DNA from: Promicromonospora soli
Lineage (GTDB): Bacteria > Actinomycetota > Actinomycetes > Actinomycetales > Cellulomonadaceae
Reading direction: 5' to 3'
Assembly: GCF_014653785.1 (NCBI RefSeq)
Contig: NZ_BNAS01000001.1
Location: forward strand, 543,898-607,897
DNA length: 64,000 nt
Shown here: positions 17,662-24,897 of the stretch, in pieces
Position numbering within the stretch: position 1 is the first letter of the stretch
Layout of the letters: the number at the start of each line of letters is the position of its first letter
Notes under the pieces: generated by a model
What the model was told of the DNA's origin: nothing
What the model saw: the letters and a program-made list of their open reading frames with translations, nothing else
The model's database searches: none
Translations under genes and position numbers: made by a program

Positions 17662-18669
17662 TCAGCGGGGCGGCGGGGCCGTGGAGGACCGCTCCACCAG
17701 GGTGGTGGCCAGCTCCGTGCGGAGGGTGTGGCCGCTGGCCGTGCGCGCGCGGTGCACCAGGTCGACGGCGGTGGCGCCCATCTCCGCGAGCGGCTGGCGC
17801 ACCGTGGTGAGCGCCGGGTCGATCCAGGGAGCGATCGGCAGGTCGTCGAAGCCGACGAGCGAGACGTCGCGGGGTACCACCAGGCCCGCCTCGCGCAGGG
17901 CACGTAGGGCGCCGAGGGCGGTGTCGTCACTGCTGGCGAAGATCGCGGTGGGCGGGTCGTCCAGGCTCATCAGCCGCTGGGCGCCCTCGTACCCGGAGGT
18001 GACGCCGTAGGCGCCCACGTACACGAGCTCGTCGTCCGTGGGGGCGCCGGCCCGGATCATGGCGGCGCGGTAGCCCGCGAGCCGGGCGATGGCGTTGTCC
18101 TGCTCGAGCGCCCCGGTGATCGTGGCGATGCGCCGGTGGCCTAGCGACAGCAGGTGCGCCGTCGCCTCCAGCCCGCCCTGGAAGTTGGTGGCGCCGACAC
18201 TGAGCATCCCTTCCGGCGGCCGCTGCCGCGGGTCGACGACGACGAGCGGCGTTCCGGTGTCCTCCAGGGCCCGCCGCGCCTCGGCGTCGGGCACGGCGAC
18301 GATGCTGACCAGGCCGTCTGTGCCGCGCTCCAGGGCGTGCCGCACCCAGGAGCTGCAGTCGTCGGGATCGGGCTCGACCGCGAGCACCACGTCGAGGCCG
18401 AGCCGCCGTGCGCCGGCGACGGCGCCGCGGACCACGGCCTCGGACCACGTCCCCTCGAAGTCGACGATGCGGACGTCGATCATGCCCGTGGGCTTCGCCG
18501 ACCGGGGCCGGACCACGTAGCCGTGGCGCTCCAGCACCTCGGTGACGCGGGCGCGGGTCGAGCCGGCGACGTCGGGCCGGGTGTTGAGCACCTTGGAGAC
18601 CGTCGGGACCGAGACGCCGGCCTCAGCCGCCACGACGGCGAGCGGGATGTGCGGCCGATCCTGTGCCAT
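17662..18669 (-). CDS. LacI family transcriptional repressor
   Basis: 335 residues; GGAGGT precedes the ATG. An N-terminal LacI helix-turn-helix (PLAVVAAEAGVSVPTVSKVLN) and hinge are followed by a periplasmic-binding-protein-like sugar-sensing domain with the usual ATNFQGGLEATAHLLSLGHRRIA, SSDDTALGALRALREAGL and VSLVGFDDLPIAPWIDPALTTV blocks. It is transcribed away from the sugar transport and glycosidase operon and is almost certainly its local repressor. The effector should be an oligosaccharide or its breakdown product. Candidate operators lie on both sides of the operon promoter. Confidence 0.92.
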   Translation of the reverse strand: MAQDRPHIPLAVVAAEAGVSVPTVSKVLNTRPDVAGSTRARVTEVLERHGYVVRPRSAKPTGMIDVRIVDFEGTWSEAVVRGAVAGARRLGLDVVLAVEPDPDDCSSWVRHALERGTDGLVSIVAVPDAEARRALEDTGTPLVVVDPRQRPPEGMLSVGATNFQGGLEATAHLLSLGHRRIATITGALEQDNAIARLAGYRAAMIRAGAPTDDELVYVGAYGVTSGYEGAQRLMSLDDPPTAIFASSDDTALGALRALREAGLVVPRDVSLVGFDDLPIAPWIDPALTTVRQPLAEMGATAVDLVHRARTASGHTLRTELATTLVERSSTAPPPR

Positions 18670-18702
18670 GGGAGACCTCCGTCGGGCGTTGGCGGGTCAG
18701 CG

Positions 18703-18711
18703 TTTCCGAAA
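18703..18711. promoter_or_regulatory. Candidate LacI operator near the repressor gene
   Basis: TTTCCGAAA, a 4+1+4 palindrome, lies 34 bases upstream of the repressor start. A close relative (TTTCCGAGA) occurs just after the operon promoter at 18827, which suggests autoregulation. Confidence 0.4.
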
Positions 18712-18788
18712 TCAGGATCGTAGCGGAATCCGCCGGGTGCCCCGGCATTCGTCGAGCACATCGGCCATGCATCGGTCCGACCCGGCCG

Positions 18789-18817
18789 TTGACATGGACC
18801 GGCTCCGCGTCTAATCT
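18789..18817 (+). promoter_or_regulatory. Consensus promoter of the sugar operon
   Basis: TTGACA at 18789-18794, a 17-base spacer, and TAATCT at 18812-18817. This is the best consensus sigma-70-type promoter in the window. Transcription should begin near 18824, about 56 bases before the binding-protein start. Confidence 0.8.
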
Positions 18818-18826
18818 CCCGTGGTC

Positions 18827-18855
18827 TTTCCGAGATTCGGCTTCGAAATTTCGGA
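18827..18855. promoter_or_regulatory. Cluster of candidate LacI operators after the promoter
   Basis: Within 29 bases lie TTTCCGAGA (18827), the interrupted palindrome CCGA-N3-TCGG (18830-18839) and the perfect 10-bp palindrome CGAAATTTCG (18844-18853). They begin just after the predicted transcription start, where a bound repressor would block initiation or early elongation. Confidence 0.5.
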
Positions 18856-18879
18856 CTGCAGATCAACAAAGGAGTGATC

Positions 18880-20157
18880 GTGAACAGGACACCTCGCCTC
18901 GCCGCCGCGGCGACGGCGTCGACCCTCACGCTGGCCCTCGCCCTGACGGGTTGCGGACGCAGCGACGAGGCCGGCGCCCCGGCAGACAGCACGAGCAGCA
19001 TCTCGGAGGGCCCCGCGACCGGCACCGTCGAGGTGTGGGCGATGGGCACCGAGGGCGAGCTGCTGCCTGAGCTCGCCGAGCAGTTCGAGACCGACAACCC
19101 GGACGTCACCGTGAACGTCACGCCGGTGCCGTGGGAGTCGTCCACCGAGAAGATCAACACCGCCATCGCCACCGGCGAGGTGCCTGACGTCATGCAGGTC
19201 GGCACCACGCTCATGAGCGGTTTCGTGGAGCTCGGCGGCCTCGCACCCACTCCCCAGGACATCGACTCCGAGGCGTTCTTCCCGGGCGCCTGGGACACGA
19301 CAGTCGTCGACGGCACCTCCTACGGCGTGCCCTGGTACGTCGAGACGCGCGTCCTGTACTACCGCACCGATCTCGCCGAGGAGGCCGGCCTGGAGGCGCC
19401 CGCGACCTGGGCGGACCTGACGGCCTTCGCGGCCGGGCTGCAGGACGCCGGCGCCGAGCACGGCATCGCCCTGCAGACGCGCGGCAACTCCACCAGCCTC
19501 ATGTACCTCCCGTTCTACTGGCAGGCCGGCGGCGAGATCATGGACGACGCCGGCGAGTTCACGCTCGCCAACGACGCCCAGGCCAAGGCCCTGGACTACT
19601 ACTCGTCGTTCATGCGCGACGGCCTCGCCCCGCAGGTGCTCGTCGAGGACGAGAAGGTGCAGAACTTCATCGACGGAGATCTCGGCTCGTTCGTCTCCGG
19701 CCCGTGGGAGCGGGCGAACCTGCTGACCACCGCCGGCGACGACTTCGCCGACAAGTTCGGCGTGGTGCCGCTGCCCGACGACGAGACCACAGGGTCATTC
19801 ATCGGCGGCTCCAACCTCGCCGTCCTGGCCGACGCCGCCAACCCCGACGCCGCGTGGAAGTTCGTCCAGTACGCCACGGATCCGGCCACCCAGGTCGACT
19901 GGTTCGAGATCTCGAGCGACCTCCCGGCCGTCCAGGCCTCCTGGGAGGACCCGGCGCTGGCCGACGACGAGGCGGTCGCCGTCTACGGGGACGTGCTCGA
20001 GACCGCGCGTTCGACCCCGGCCATCCCCACCTGGGCCGAGATCGAGCACGAGCTCGACCTCATCATCGAACAGGTGATCGCCGGCGACCTGAGCCCCGAG
20101 GACGCGGCCGACCAGATGCAGGAAGCCGCCACCTCGATCGGGACGGGCCTGGACTAA
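18880..20157 (+). CDS. Sugar ABC transporter substrate-binding lipoprotein
   Basis: 425 residues from the GTG at 18880, six bases after AAAGGAG; a GTG at 18874 is too close to that site. The signal peptide ends in the lipobox LALTGC (about residue 25). The rest is a group 1 extracellular solute-binding protein: GTVEVWAMGTEGELLPELAEQFE, VTPVPWESSTEKINTAIATGEVPDV, YGVPWYVETRVLYYRTDL and the C-terminal DLIIEQVIAGDLSPEDAADQMQ. It captures oligosaccharides outside the membrane for the two permeases that follow. It is the first gene of the operon behind a consensus promoter. Confidence 0.93.
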   Translation: MNRTPRLAAAATASTLTLALALTGCGRSDEAGAPADSTSSISEGPATGTVEVWAMGTEGELLPELAEQFETDNPDVTVNVTPVPWESSTEKINTAIATGEVPDVMQVGTTLMSGFVELGGLAPTPQDIDSEAFFPGAWDTTVVDGTSYGVPWYVETRVLYYRTDLAEEAGLEAPATWADLTAFAAGLQDAGAEHGIALQTRGNSTSLMYLPFYWQAGGEIMDDAGEFTLANDAQAKALDYYSSFMRDGLAPQVLVEDEKVQNFIDGDLGSFVSGPWERANLLTTAGDDFADKFGVVPLPDDETTGSFIGGSNLAVLADAANPDAAWKFVQYATDPATQVDWFEISSDLPAVQASWEDPALADDEAVAVYGDVLETARSTPAIPTWAEIEHELDLIIEQVIAGDLSPEDAADQMQEAATSIGTGLD

Positions 20158-20159
20158 CC

Positions 20160-21050
20160 ATGGCCGTCACCGCGCGCCAGCGCCGCACCGGCCTCGCCGC
20201 CTGGGGCTTCGCGCTGCCCTTCACGGTCCTGTTCGCCGTGTTCATGCTGCTGCCGGTGGCGTCGTCGCTGTACATGGCGTTCACCGACATGCACGGCGCC
20301 GACCTCCGGACGCCCTTGGCCGTGAACTTCGTGGGCCTCGACAACTTCGTCGAGGTCCTCGCGGACCCGAAGTTCCAGCAGGCCGCCGGCAACACGCTGT
20401 ACTTCGTGGGCGTCGCCATGCCGCTCACGCTCGCGGTCGCGCTGCTCCTGGCGGTGCTGCTCAACTCGGGCCTGGTGTGGTTCCGGTCGGTGTTCCGCGT
20501 CGGGTTCTACGCGCCGGTCGTGACCTCGATCGTCGCGGTGGCGGTCGTCTGGCGGTTCCTGCTGCAGCCCGACTTCGGCCTGGTGAACTCGGCGCTCGGC
20601 CTGGTCGGCATCGACGGGCCCCGCTGGCTGACCGACGAGGTCTGGGCGATGCCGTCGCTGATCGTCATGGCGACCTGGCGCAACGTCGGGTACTCGATGG
20701 TGATCCTGCTCGCGGGGCTGCAGGGCATCCCGCGCGACCTGTACGAGGCGTCGGCCATCGACGGTGCGGGCGCGGTGCGGCAGTTCCGGTCCATCACGGT
20801 CCCGCTGCTGCGGCCCACGCTGCTGTTCTGCGCCGTCATCACCGGAATCGGCTACCTGCAGTTCTTCGAGGAACCGTTCGTCATGACGCAGGGCGGGCCG
20901 CTGGGCGCCACCAACTCGGTGGCGTACGAGATCTTCAACCAGTTCGGGTTCGGGAACTACGGCCTGTCCGCCGCGATGAGCTACATGCTGTTCGTCGCCA
21001 TCGTGATCCTGTCCTACCTCCAGTTCCGCCTGTTGCGGCCCAAGAGCTGA
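20160..21050 (+). CDS. Sugar ABC transporter permease (MalF type)
   Basis: 296 residues, starting two bases after the binding-protein stop. Six membrane helices are apparent, the first in ALPFTVLFAVFMLLPVASSL. The cytoplasmic EAA loop that contacts the ATPase is EASAIDGAGAVRQFRSITVPLL, near 195-216. It resembles CUT1-family permeases that import di- and oligosaccharides. The operon has no ATPase gene, so a shared ATPase such as MsiK encoded elsewhere must energise it, as in other actinobacteria. Confidence 0.93.
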   Translation: MAVTARQRRTGLAAWGFALPFTVLFAVFMLLPVASSLYMAFTDMHGADLRTPLAVNFVGLDNFVEVLADPKFQQAAGNTLYFVGVAMPLTLAVALLLAVLLNSGLVWFRSVFRVGFYAPVVTSIVAVAVVWRFLLQPDFGLVNSALGLVGIDGPRWLTDEVWAMPSLIVMATWRNVGYSMVILLAGLQGIPRDLYEASAIDGAGAVRQFRSITVPLLRPTLLFCAVITGIGYLQFFEEPFVMTQGGPLGATNSVAYEIFNQFGFGNYGLSAAMSYMLFVAIVILSYLQFRLLRPKS

Positions 21051-21081
21051 TGGCGCGCCCGTACCGGCGAGAGGACCGCCC

Positions 21082-21999
21082 ATGACCACCACGTCCCTGC
21101 CCACGGCGGGCGGCACGCCCGCTCCCGCTCCCACTCCGCCGGCCGCGAGCGCCCGGCTCGACGACGCGCCCCGCCGGCGCCGCTCCAGCCCGCGCGCGAT
21201 CCTCCTCAACGTCGCGCTCCTGGCCGGGCTCGCGGCCTCGCTCGGGCCGCTCGTCTGGATGGTCGTGTCGTCGGTCAAGCCAGAGGGCGAGATCCGGCAG
21301 TTCCCGCCCACGCTGATCCCCGACCAGGTGACGTGGACCAACTACACCGAGCTGTTCGCGTCGCTGAACTTCCCGCGGTACTTCCTCAACTCGGTCGTCG
21401 TGGCGCTGGTCGTGACCGTCGGGTCGGTCCTGTTCAGCGCGATGGTCGGCTACGCCCTGGCGAAGCTCGACTTCCCGGGCCGCCGCGCCCTCTTCGCGCT
21501 GGTCATGGGCACCCTGATGGTCCCGGGCATGGTCACGTTCGTGCCGCTCTTCGTGCTCGTAGCCAACTTGGACCTCATCAACACCTACGCGGCGCTCGTC
21601 CTGCCGTTCCTGGCGGCGCCGTTCGGCGTGTTCCTGATGCGGCAGTTCATGCTCGACGTCCCGGACGAGCTGCTCGACGCCGCGCGCGTCGACGGCGCCG
21701 GCGAGTTCCGGACGTTCTTCCGCATCGTCCTGCCGCAGACCCGGCCGGCGCTGGCGACGCTCGGAATCCTGACGTTCCTCGGGTCGTGGAACAACTTCCT
21801 GTGGCCCCTGGTCGCCGTGCAGTCGGCCGACAAGTACACGCTGCCCGTGGCGCTGGCCCTGTACTCGACCGGGCAGAACACCGTCCAGTACGGCCTGCTC
21901 GTCGCGGGCGCGACGGTCATCGTGCTGCCCATCCTCATCGTCTTCCTCGCCCTGCAGCGGCACATCGTGCAGGGCATCTCGACCACCGGCCTCAAGTAG
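21082..21999 (+). CDS. Sugar ABC transporter permease (MalG type)
   Basis: 305 residues, 31 bases after the first permease gene. A Pro/Ala-rich N-terminal tail precedes six membrane helices. The EAA motif is DAARVDGAGEFRTFFRIVLPQTRPALA (near 195-220 of the protein), the MalG-type partner of the preceding permease. Together with the binding protein it forms the membrane part of a CUT1 importer. Both permeases end in short charged tails. The GH1 gene starts nine bases after its stop. Confidence 0.93.
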   Translation: MTTTSLPTAGGTPAPAPTPPAASARLDDAPRRRRSSPRAILLNVALLAGLAASLGPLVWMVVSSVKPEGEIRQFPPTLIPDQVTWTNYTELFASLNFPRYFLNSVVVALVVTVGSVLFSAMVGYALAKLDFPGRRALFALVMGTLMVPGMVTFVPLFVLVANLDLINTYAALVLPFLAAPFGVFLMRQFMLDVPDELLDAARVDGAGEFRTFFRIVLPQTRPALATLGILTFLGSWNNFLWPLVAVQSADKYTLPVALALYSTGQNTVQYGLLVAGATVIVLPILIVFLALQRHIVQGISTTGLK

Positions 22000-22008
22000 G
22001 AGTTTTTC

Positions 22009-23193
22009 GTGACCGACCAGATCACGCTGCCCACCGCGCCCGACTTCCTGTGGGGCGCCTCGACCGCCGCGCACCAGATCGAGGGGGGCAACGTCAACAG
22101 CGACTGGTGGGCGAAGGAGCACGTCGCCGGGACGCTGTGCGCGGAGAGCTCCGGCGACGCCGTCGACAGCTATCACCGCTACCCGGAGGACGTCCGCCTG
22201 CTCGCGGACGCCGGCCTGAGCGCGTACCGCTTCTCGATCGAGTGGGCGCGGATCGAGCCCGCCGAGGGCGAGATCTCGCGGGCGCAGCTGGCGCACTACC
22301 GGCGCATGATCGACACGTGCCTCGCGGCCGGGGTGACGCCGGTGGTCACGCTCCTGCACTTCACCCTGCCGCGGTGGTTCGCGGAGCGCGGCGGCTGGTT
22401 CGCGCCCGACGCCGTCGACGCGTTCAGCCGCTACGTCGAGATCGCGACGGACATCCTGGGCGACGTGCACCACGTGGTCACGATCAACGAGCCCAACATC
22501 ACCTCGATGATGCTCGGCGCGAGCCGGCGCACGAACCTCGACGCCGCGGGGCTCGCCGCCCCGGACCAGGCCGCCTCCGAGGTCCAGGCGACGGCGCACC
22601 GCCGGGCCGTCGAGATCCTGCACGGCCTGGGGCACGTGCGGGCCGGATGGACCATCGCCAACCAGGTTTTCCAGGCCGCGCCGGGGGCCGAGGCAGCACG
22701 CGACGGGTACGCCTACCCGCGCGAGGACTTCTTCCTCGAGGTCGCGCGCGGCGACGACTTCGTCGGCGTGCAGAGCTACCTGCGCACGGTCATCGGGGCG
22801 GACGGCGAGCCGGTGCCGGCCGGCGACGACGTCGAACGCACCCTCACCGGGTGGGAGTACTACCCGCAGGCGCTGGGCGAGGCGCTCGGGTACACCCACC
22901 GCATCACAGGCGGCGTGCCGATGATCGTCACCGAGAACGGCATCGCGACCGCCGACGACTCCCGCCGCATCGACTACACCCGGGACGCCCTGGCGGGCAT
23001 GGCCCGCGCGATGGCCGGCGGCTGCCGTGTCGAGGGGTACCTCCACTGGTCGCTGCTCGACAACTACGAGTGGATGAGCGGCTTCGCCCCGACGTTCGGC
23101 CTGGTCGCCGTCGACCGCACGACGTTCGAGCGCACGCCCAAGCCGAGCCTCGCGTGGCTCGGCAAGGTAGCCCGCACGGGCGAGCTGCCCTGA
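22009..23193 (+). CDS. GH1 beta-glucosidase
   Basis: 394 residues from a GTG with AGGAG about eight bases upstream. GH1 motifs are intact: FLWGASTAAHQIEG at the N-terminus, FSIEWARIEP, acid/base E161 in TINEPN, nucleophile E309 in VTENG, and HWSLLDNYEWMSGF. There is no signal peptide, so it acts in the cytoplasm. It is 50-80 residues shorter than most GH1 enzymes (about 450-480), with GVQSYLRT where GINYY is usual, so its active-site entrance may be more open. Placed behind the transporter, it should hydrolyse imported beta-linked oligosaccharides to glucose. Confidence 0.9.
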   Translation: MTDQITLPTAPDFLWGASTAAHQIEGGNVNSDWWAKEHVAGTLCAESSGDAVDSYHRYPEDVRLLADAGLSAYRFSIEWARIEPAEGEISRAQLAHYRRMIDTCLAAGVTPVVTLLHFTLPRWFAERGGWFAPDAVDAFSRYVEIATDILGDVHHVVTINEPNITSMMLGASRRTNLDAAGLAAPDQAASEVQATAHRRAVEILHGLGHVRAGWTIANQVFQAAPGAEAARDGYAYPREDFFLEVARGDDFVGVQSYLRTVIGADGEPVPAGDDVERTLTGWEYYPQALGEALGYTHRITGGVPMIVTENGIATADDSRRIDYTRDALAGMARAMAGGCRVEGYLHWSLLDNYEWMSGFAPTFGLVAVDRTTFERTPKPSLAWLGKVARTGELP

Positions 23194-23271
23194 GCCGAAG
23201 GGCCGACGGCGGCCGCCCGGCCACAGACCGCACGACCCGTCACGACTACGACGACGTAGAGGAGACACATC

Positions 23272-24807
23272 ATGAGGAGACACAGAACAGCGGTCGCGGC
23301 GGCCGCCGTCGCCGCCCTGGCGCTCATGGCCGCGCCGGCGACCGCAGGCACGGGCGAGGCGTCGCGGAACACCGGGGGCGACGAGCGCCTGCTGAACACC
23401 TGGGCGGCCGACACCTGGCGCTCTTTCGACGCGCTGGTCGTCGAGGAGACGGGGCTGCCCGACGACAACATCGGAGGCGACCTCAGCCCAGGCAGCCGAG
23501 GCGGGTACACCTCCCCGACCAACATCGGCGCCTACCTCTGGAGCACGGTGGTGGCCCGCGACCTCGGGCTGATCGGCGCGGACGAGGCCCGCGCCCGCAT
23601 GGCGACCACGCTGGACACCGTCGCCCGGCTGGAGAAGCACGAGCCCAGCGGCATGTTCTACAACTGGTACGACCCGGCCACGGGCGCCAAGCTCACGACG
23701 TTCCCCGGCTCGGGCGACGCAGTCAAGCCCTTCCTGTCCAGCGTGGACAACGGCTGGCTGGCCACCGGCCTGCTCCTGGCGAGCCGCGCGGAGCCGTCCC
23801 TGGCCGACGAGGCGGACGCCGTCCGCGAGCGCATGGACTTCGGCTGCTACTACGACCCGGCGCAGAACCAGATCCGCGGCGGGTTCTGGGACACCGACCC
23901 GCAGGAGCCGGCGCCCGTCCCGGGCGACTACTGCGGGATGGGCGCCGACGTCTGGTACACCGGCCACCACTACGGCGCGTTCAACACCGAGCCGCGGATC
24001 GCGTCCTACCTCGGCATCGCCGGGGAGCAGATCCCGGCGAAGCACTACTTCGGCACGTACCGCACCTTCCCCGACACCTGCGACTGGGACTGGACCGAGA
24101 CGCGACCGGCCGGCGAGTGGGCCGAGCACCTGGGGGTCCCCGTCTTCGAGGGCGCCCTGCCGTACCGCGGCATGCGGGTGGTCCCGTCCTGGGGCGGCAG
24201 CATGTTCGAGGCGCTGATGGTGCCGCTCTTCGTGCCGGAGGAGACGTGGGGTCCTCGGTCGTGGGGCCGCAACCACCCGCTGTACGTACGCGGGCAGATC
24301 GAGCACGGGATGCGGGAGGCGGGCTACGGGTACTGGGGCTTCTCGCCGTCGAACAACCCGGCCGGCGGGTACCGCGAGTACGGCGTCGACCAGCTGGGGC
24401 TGGACGGCGCGGGCTACACGTCCGACCAGGAGCGCACCGCCGTCGACCAGCCGTACGCAGGCTGCAGGGACGGCTCGCCCGCTCCCACCGAGTACGGCGA
24501 CGGCGTCGTGACGCCGCACGCGTCGTTCCTCGCGCTGCGGTACGCCCCCGGCGAGGCGATCGCCAACCTGCAGCGCATCTCCCGGGACTTCGACGCCTAC
24601 GGCCCGGGCGGTTTCTACGACGCCGTGGCGGTCCGCAGCGGCCAGGTCTCCCAGCGCTACCTGGCCCTGGACCAGGGCATGATCATGGCCGCGCTGGGCA
24701 ACGAGCTGGCCGACGACGCCGTGCGGCGCTACGTCTCGGAAGGCGCCCTGGAGCAGAAGGTCCGCCCACTGATGAAGATGGAGGAGTTCGCCGTCGGGCG
24801 GCGGTAG
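23272..24807 (+). CDS. Secreted PF10091-type glucanase (GH144/GH189-like)
   Basis: 511 residues with a clear Sec signal peptide (MRRHRTAVAAAAVAALALM, cleaved after PATA). The mature part has TSPTNIGAYLWSTVVARDLG, FYNWYDPATG, SVDNGWLATGLL and a terminal LALDQGMIMAALGN. These blocks are typical of the 'glucoamylase' domain PF10091, which includes GH144 endo-beta-1,2-glucanases and the GH189 central domain of cyclic beta-1,2-glucan synthases. I infer an extracellular enzyme that cuts a glucan into fragments for the adjacent transporter. Beta-1,2-glucan is the most likely substrate but is not proven. It is the last gene before a hairpin terminator. Confidence 0.75.
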   Translation: MRRHRTAVAAAAVAALALMAAPATAGTGEASRNTGGDERLLNTWAADTWRSFDALVVEETGLPDDNIGGDLSPGSRGGYTSPTNIGAYLWSTVVARDLGLIGADEARARMATTLDTVARLEKHEPSGMFYNWYDPATGAKLTTFPGSGDAVKPFLSSVDNGWLATGLLLASRAEPSLADEADAVRERMDFGCYYDPAQNQIRGGFWDTDPQEPAPVPGDYCGMGADVWYTGHHYGAFNTEPRIASYLGIAGEQIPAKHYFGTYRTFPDTCDWDWTETRPAGEWAEHLGVPVFEGALPYRGMRVVPSWGGSMFEALMVPLFVPEETWGPRSWGRNHPLYVRGQIEHGMREAGYGYWGFSPSNNPAGGYREYGVDQLGLDGAGYTSDQERTAVDQPYAGCRDGSPAPTEYGDGVVTPHASFLALRYAPGEAIANLQRISRDFDAYGPGGFYDAVAVRSGQVSQRYLALDQGMIMAALGNELADDAVRRYVSEGALEQKVRPLMKMEEFAVGRR

Positions 24808-24848
24808 CCCGCCCGAGTGTCGGTGGCCGTGAATAGCATCGTCGCGGG

Positions 24849-24869
24849 AGGCCCCGCCCGCCGGGGCCT
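24849..24869 (+). terminator. Hairpin terminator after the glucanase gene
   Basis: AGGCCCCG (24849-24856) pairs perfectly with CGGGGCCT (24862-24869) over a 5-base loop and is followed by TTCCG. It lies 41 bases after the glucanase stop and 29 bases before the GH13 start. It would separate or attenuate transcription into the GH13 gene. Confidence 0.6.
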
Positions 24870-24897
24870 TCCGCACCACCTACGAAGGGGCAGACCG

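Noticed and set aside
21333-24836. A 1167-codon plus-strand frame overlapping permease, GH1 and glucanase genes
   Set aside because: Arg/Gly/Pro-rich, no recognisable fold, and it overlaps three well-supported genes in another frame.
20935-24879. A 1314-codon open frame on the minus strand opposite the sugar operon
   Set aside because: It is Arg/Val/His-rich with no domain, and it mirrors the codon bias of the real genes on the other strand. High-GC genomes routinely give such frames.
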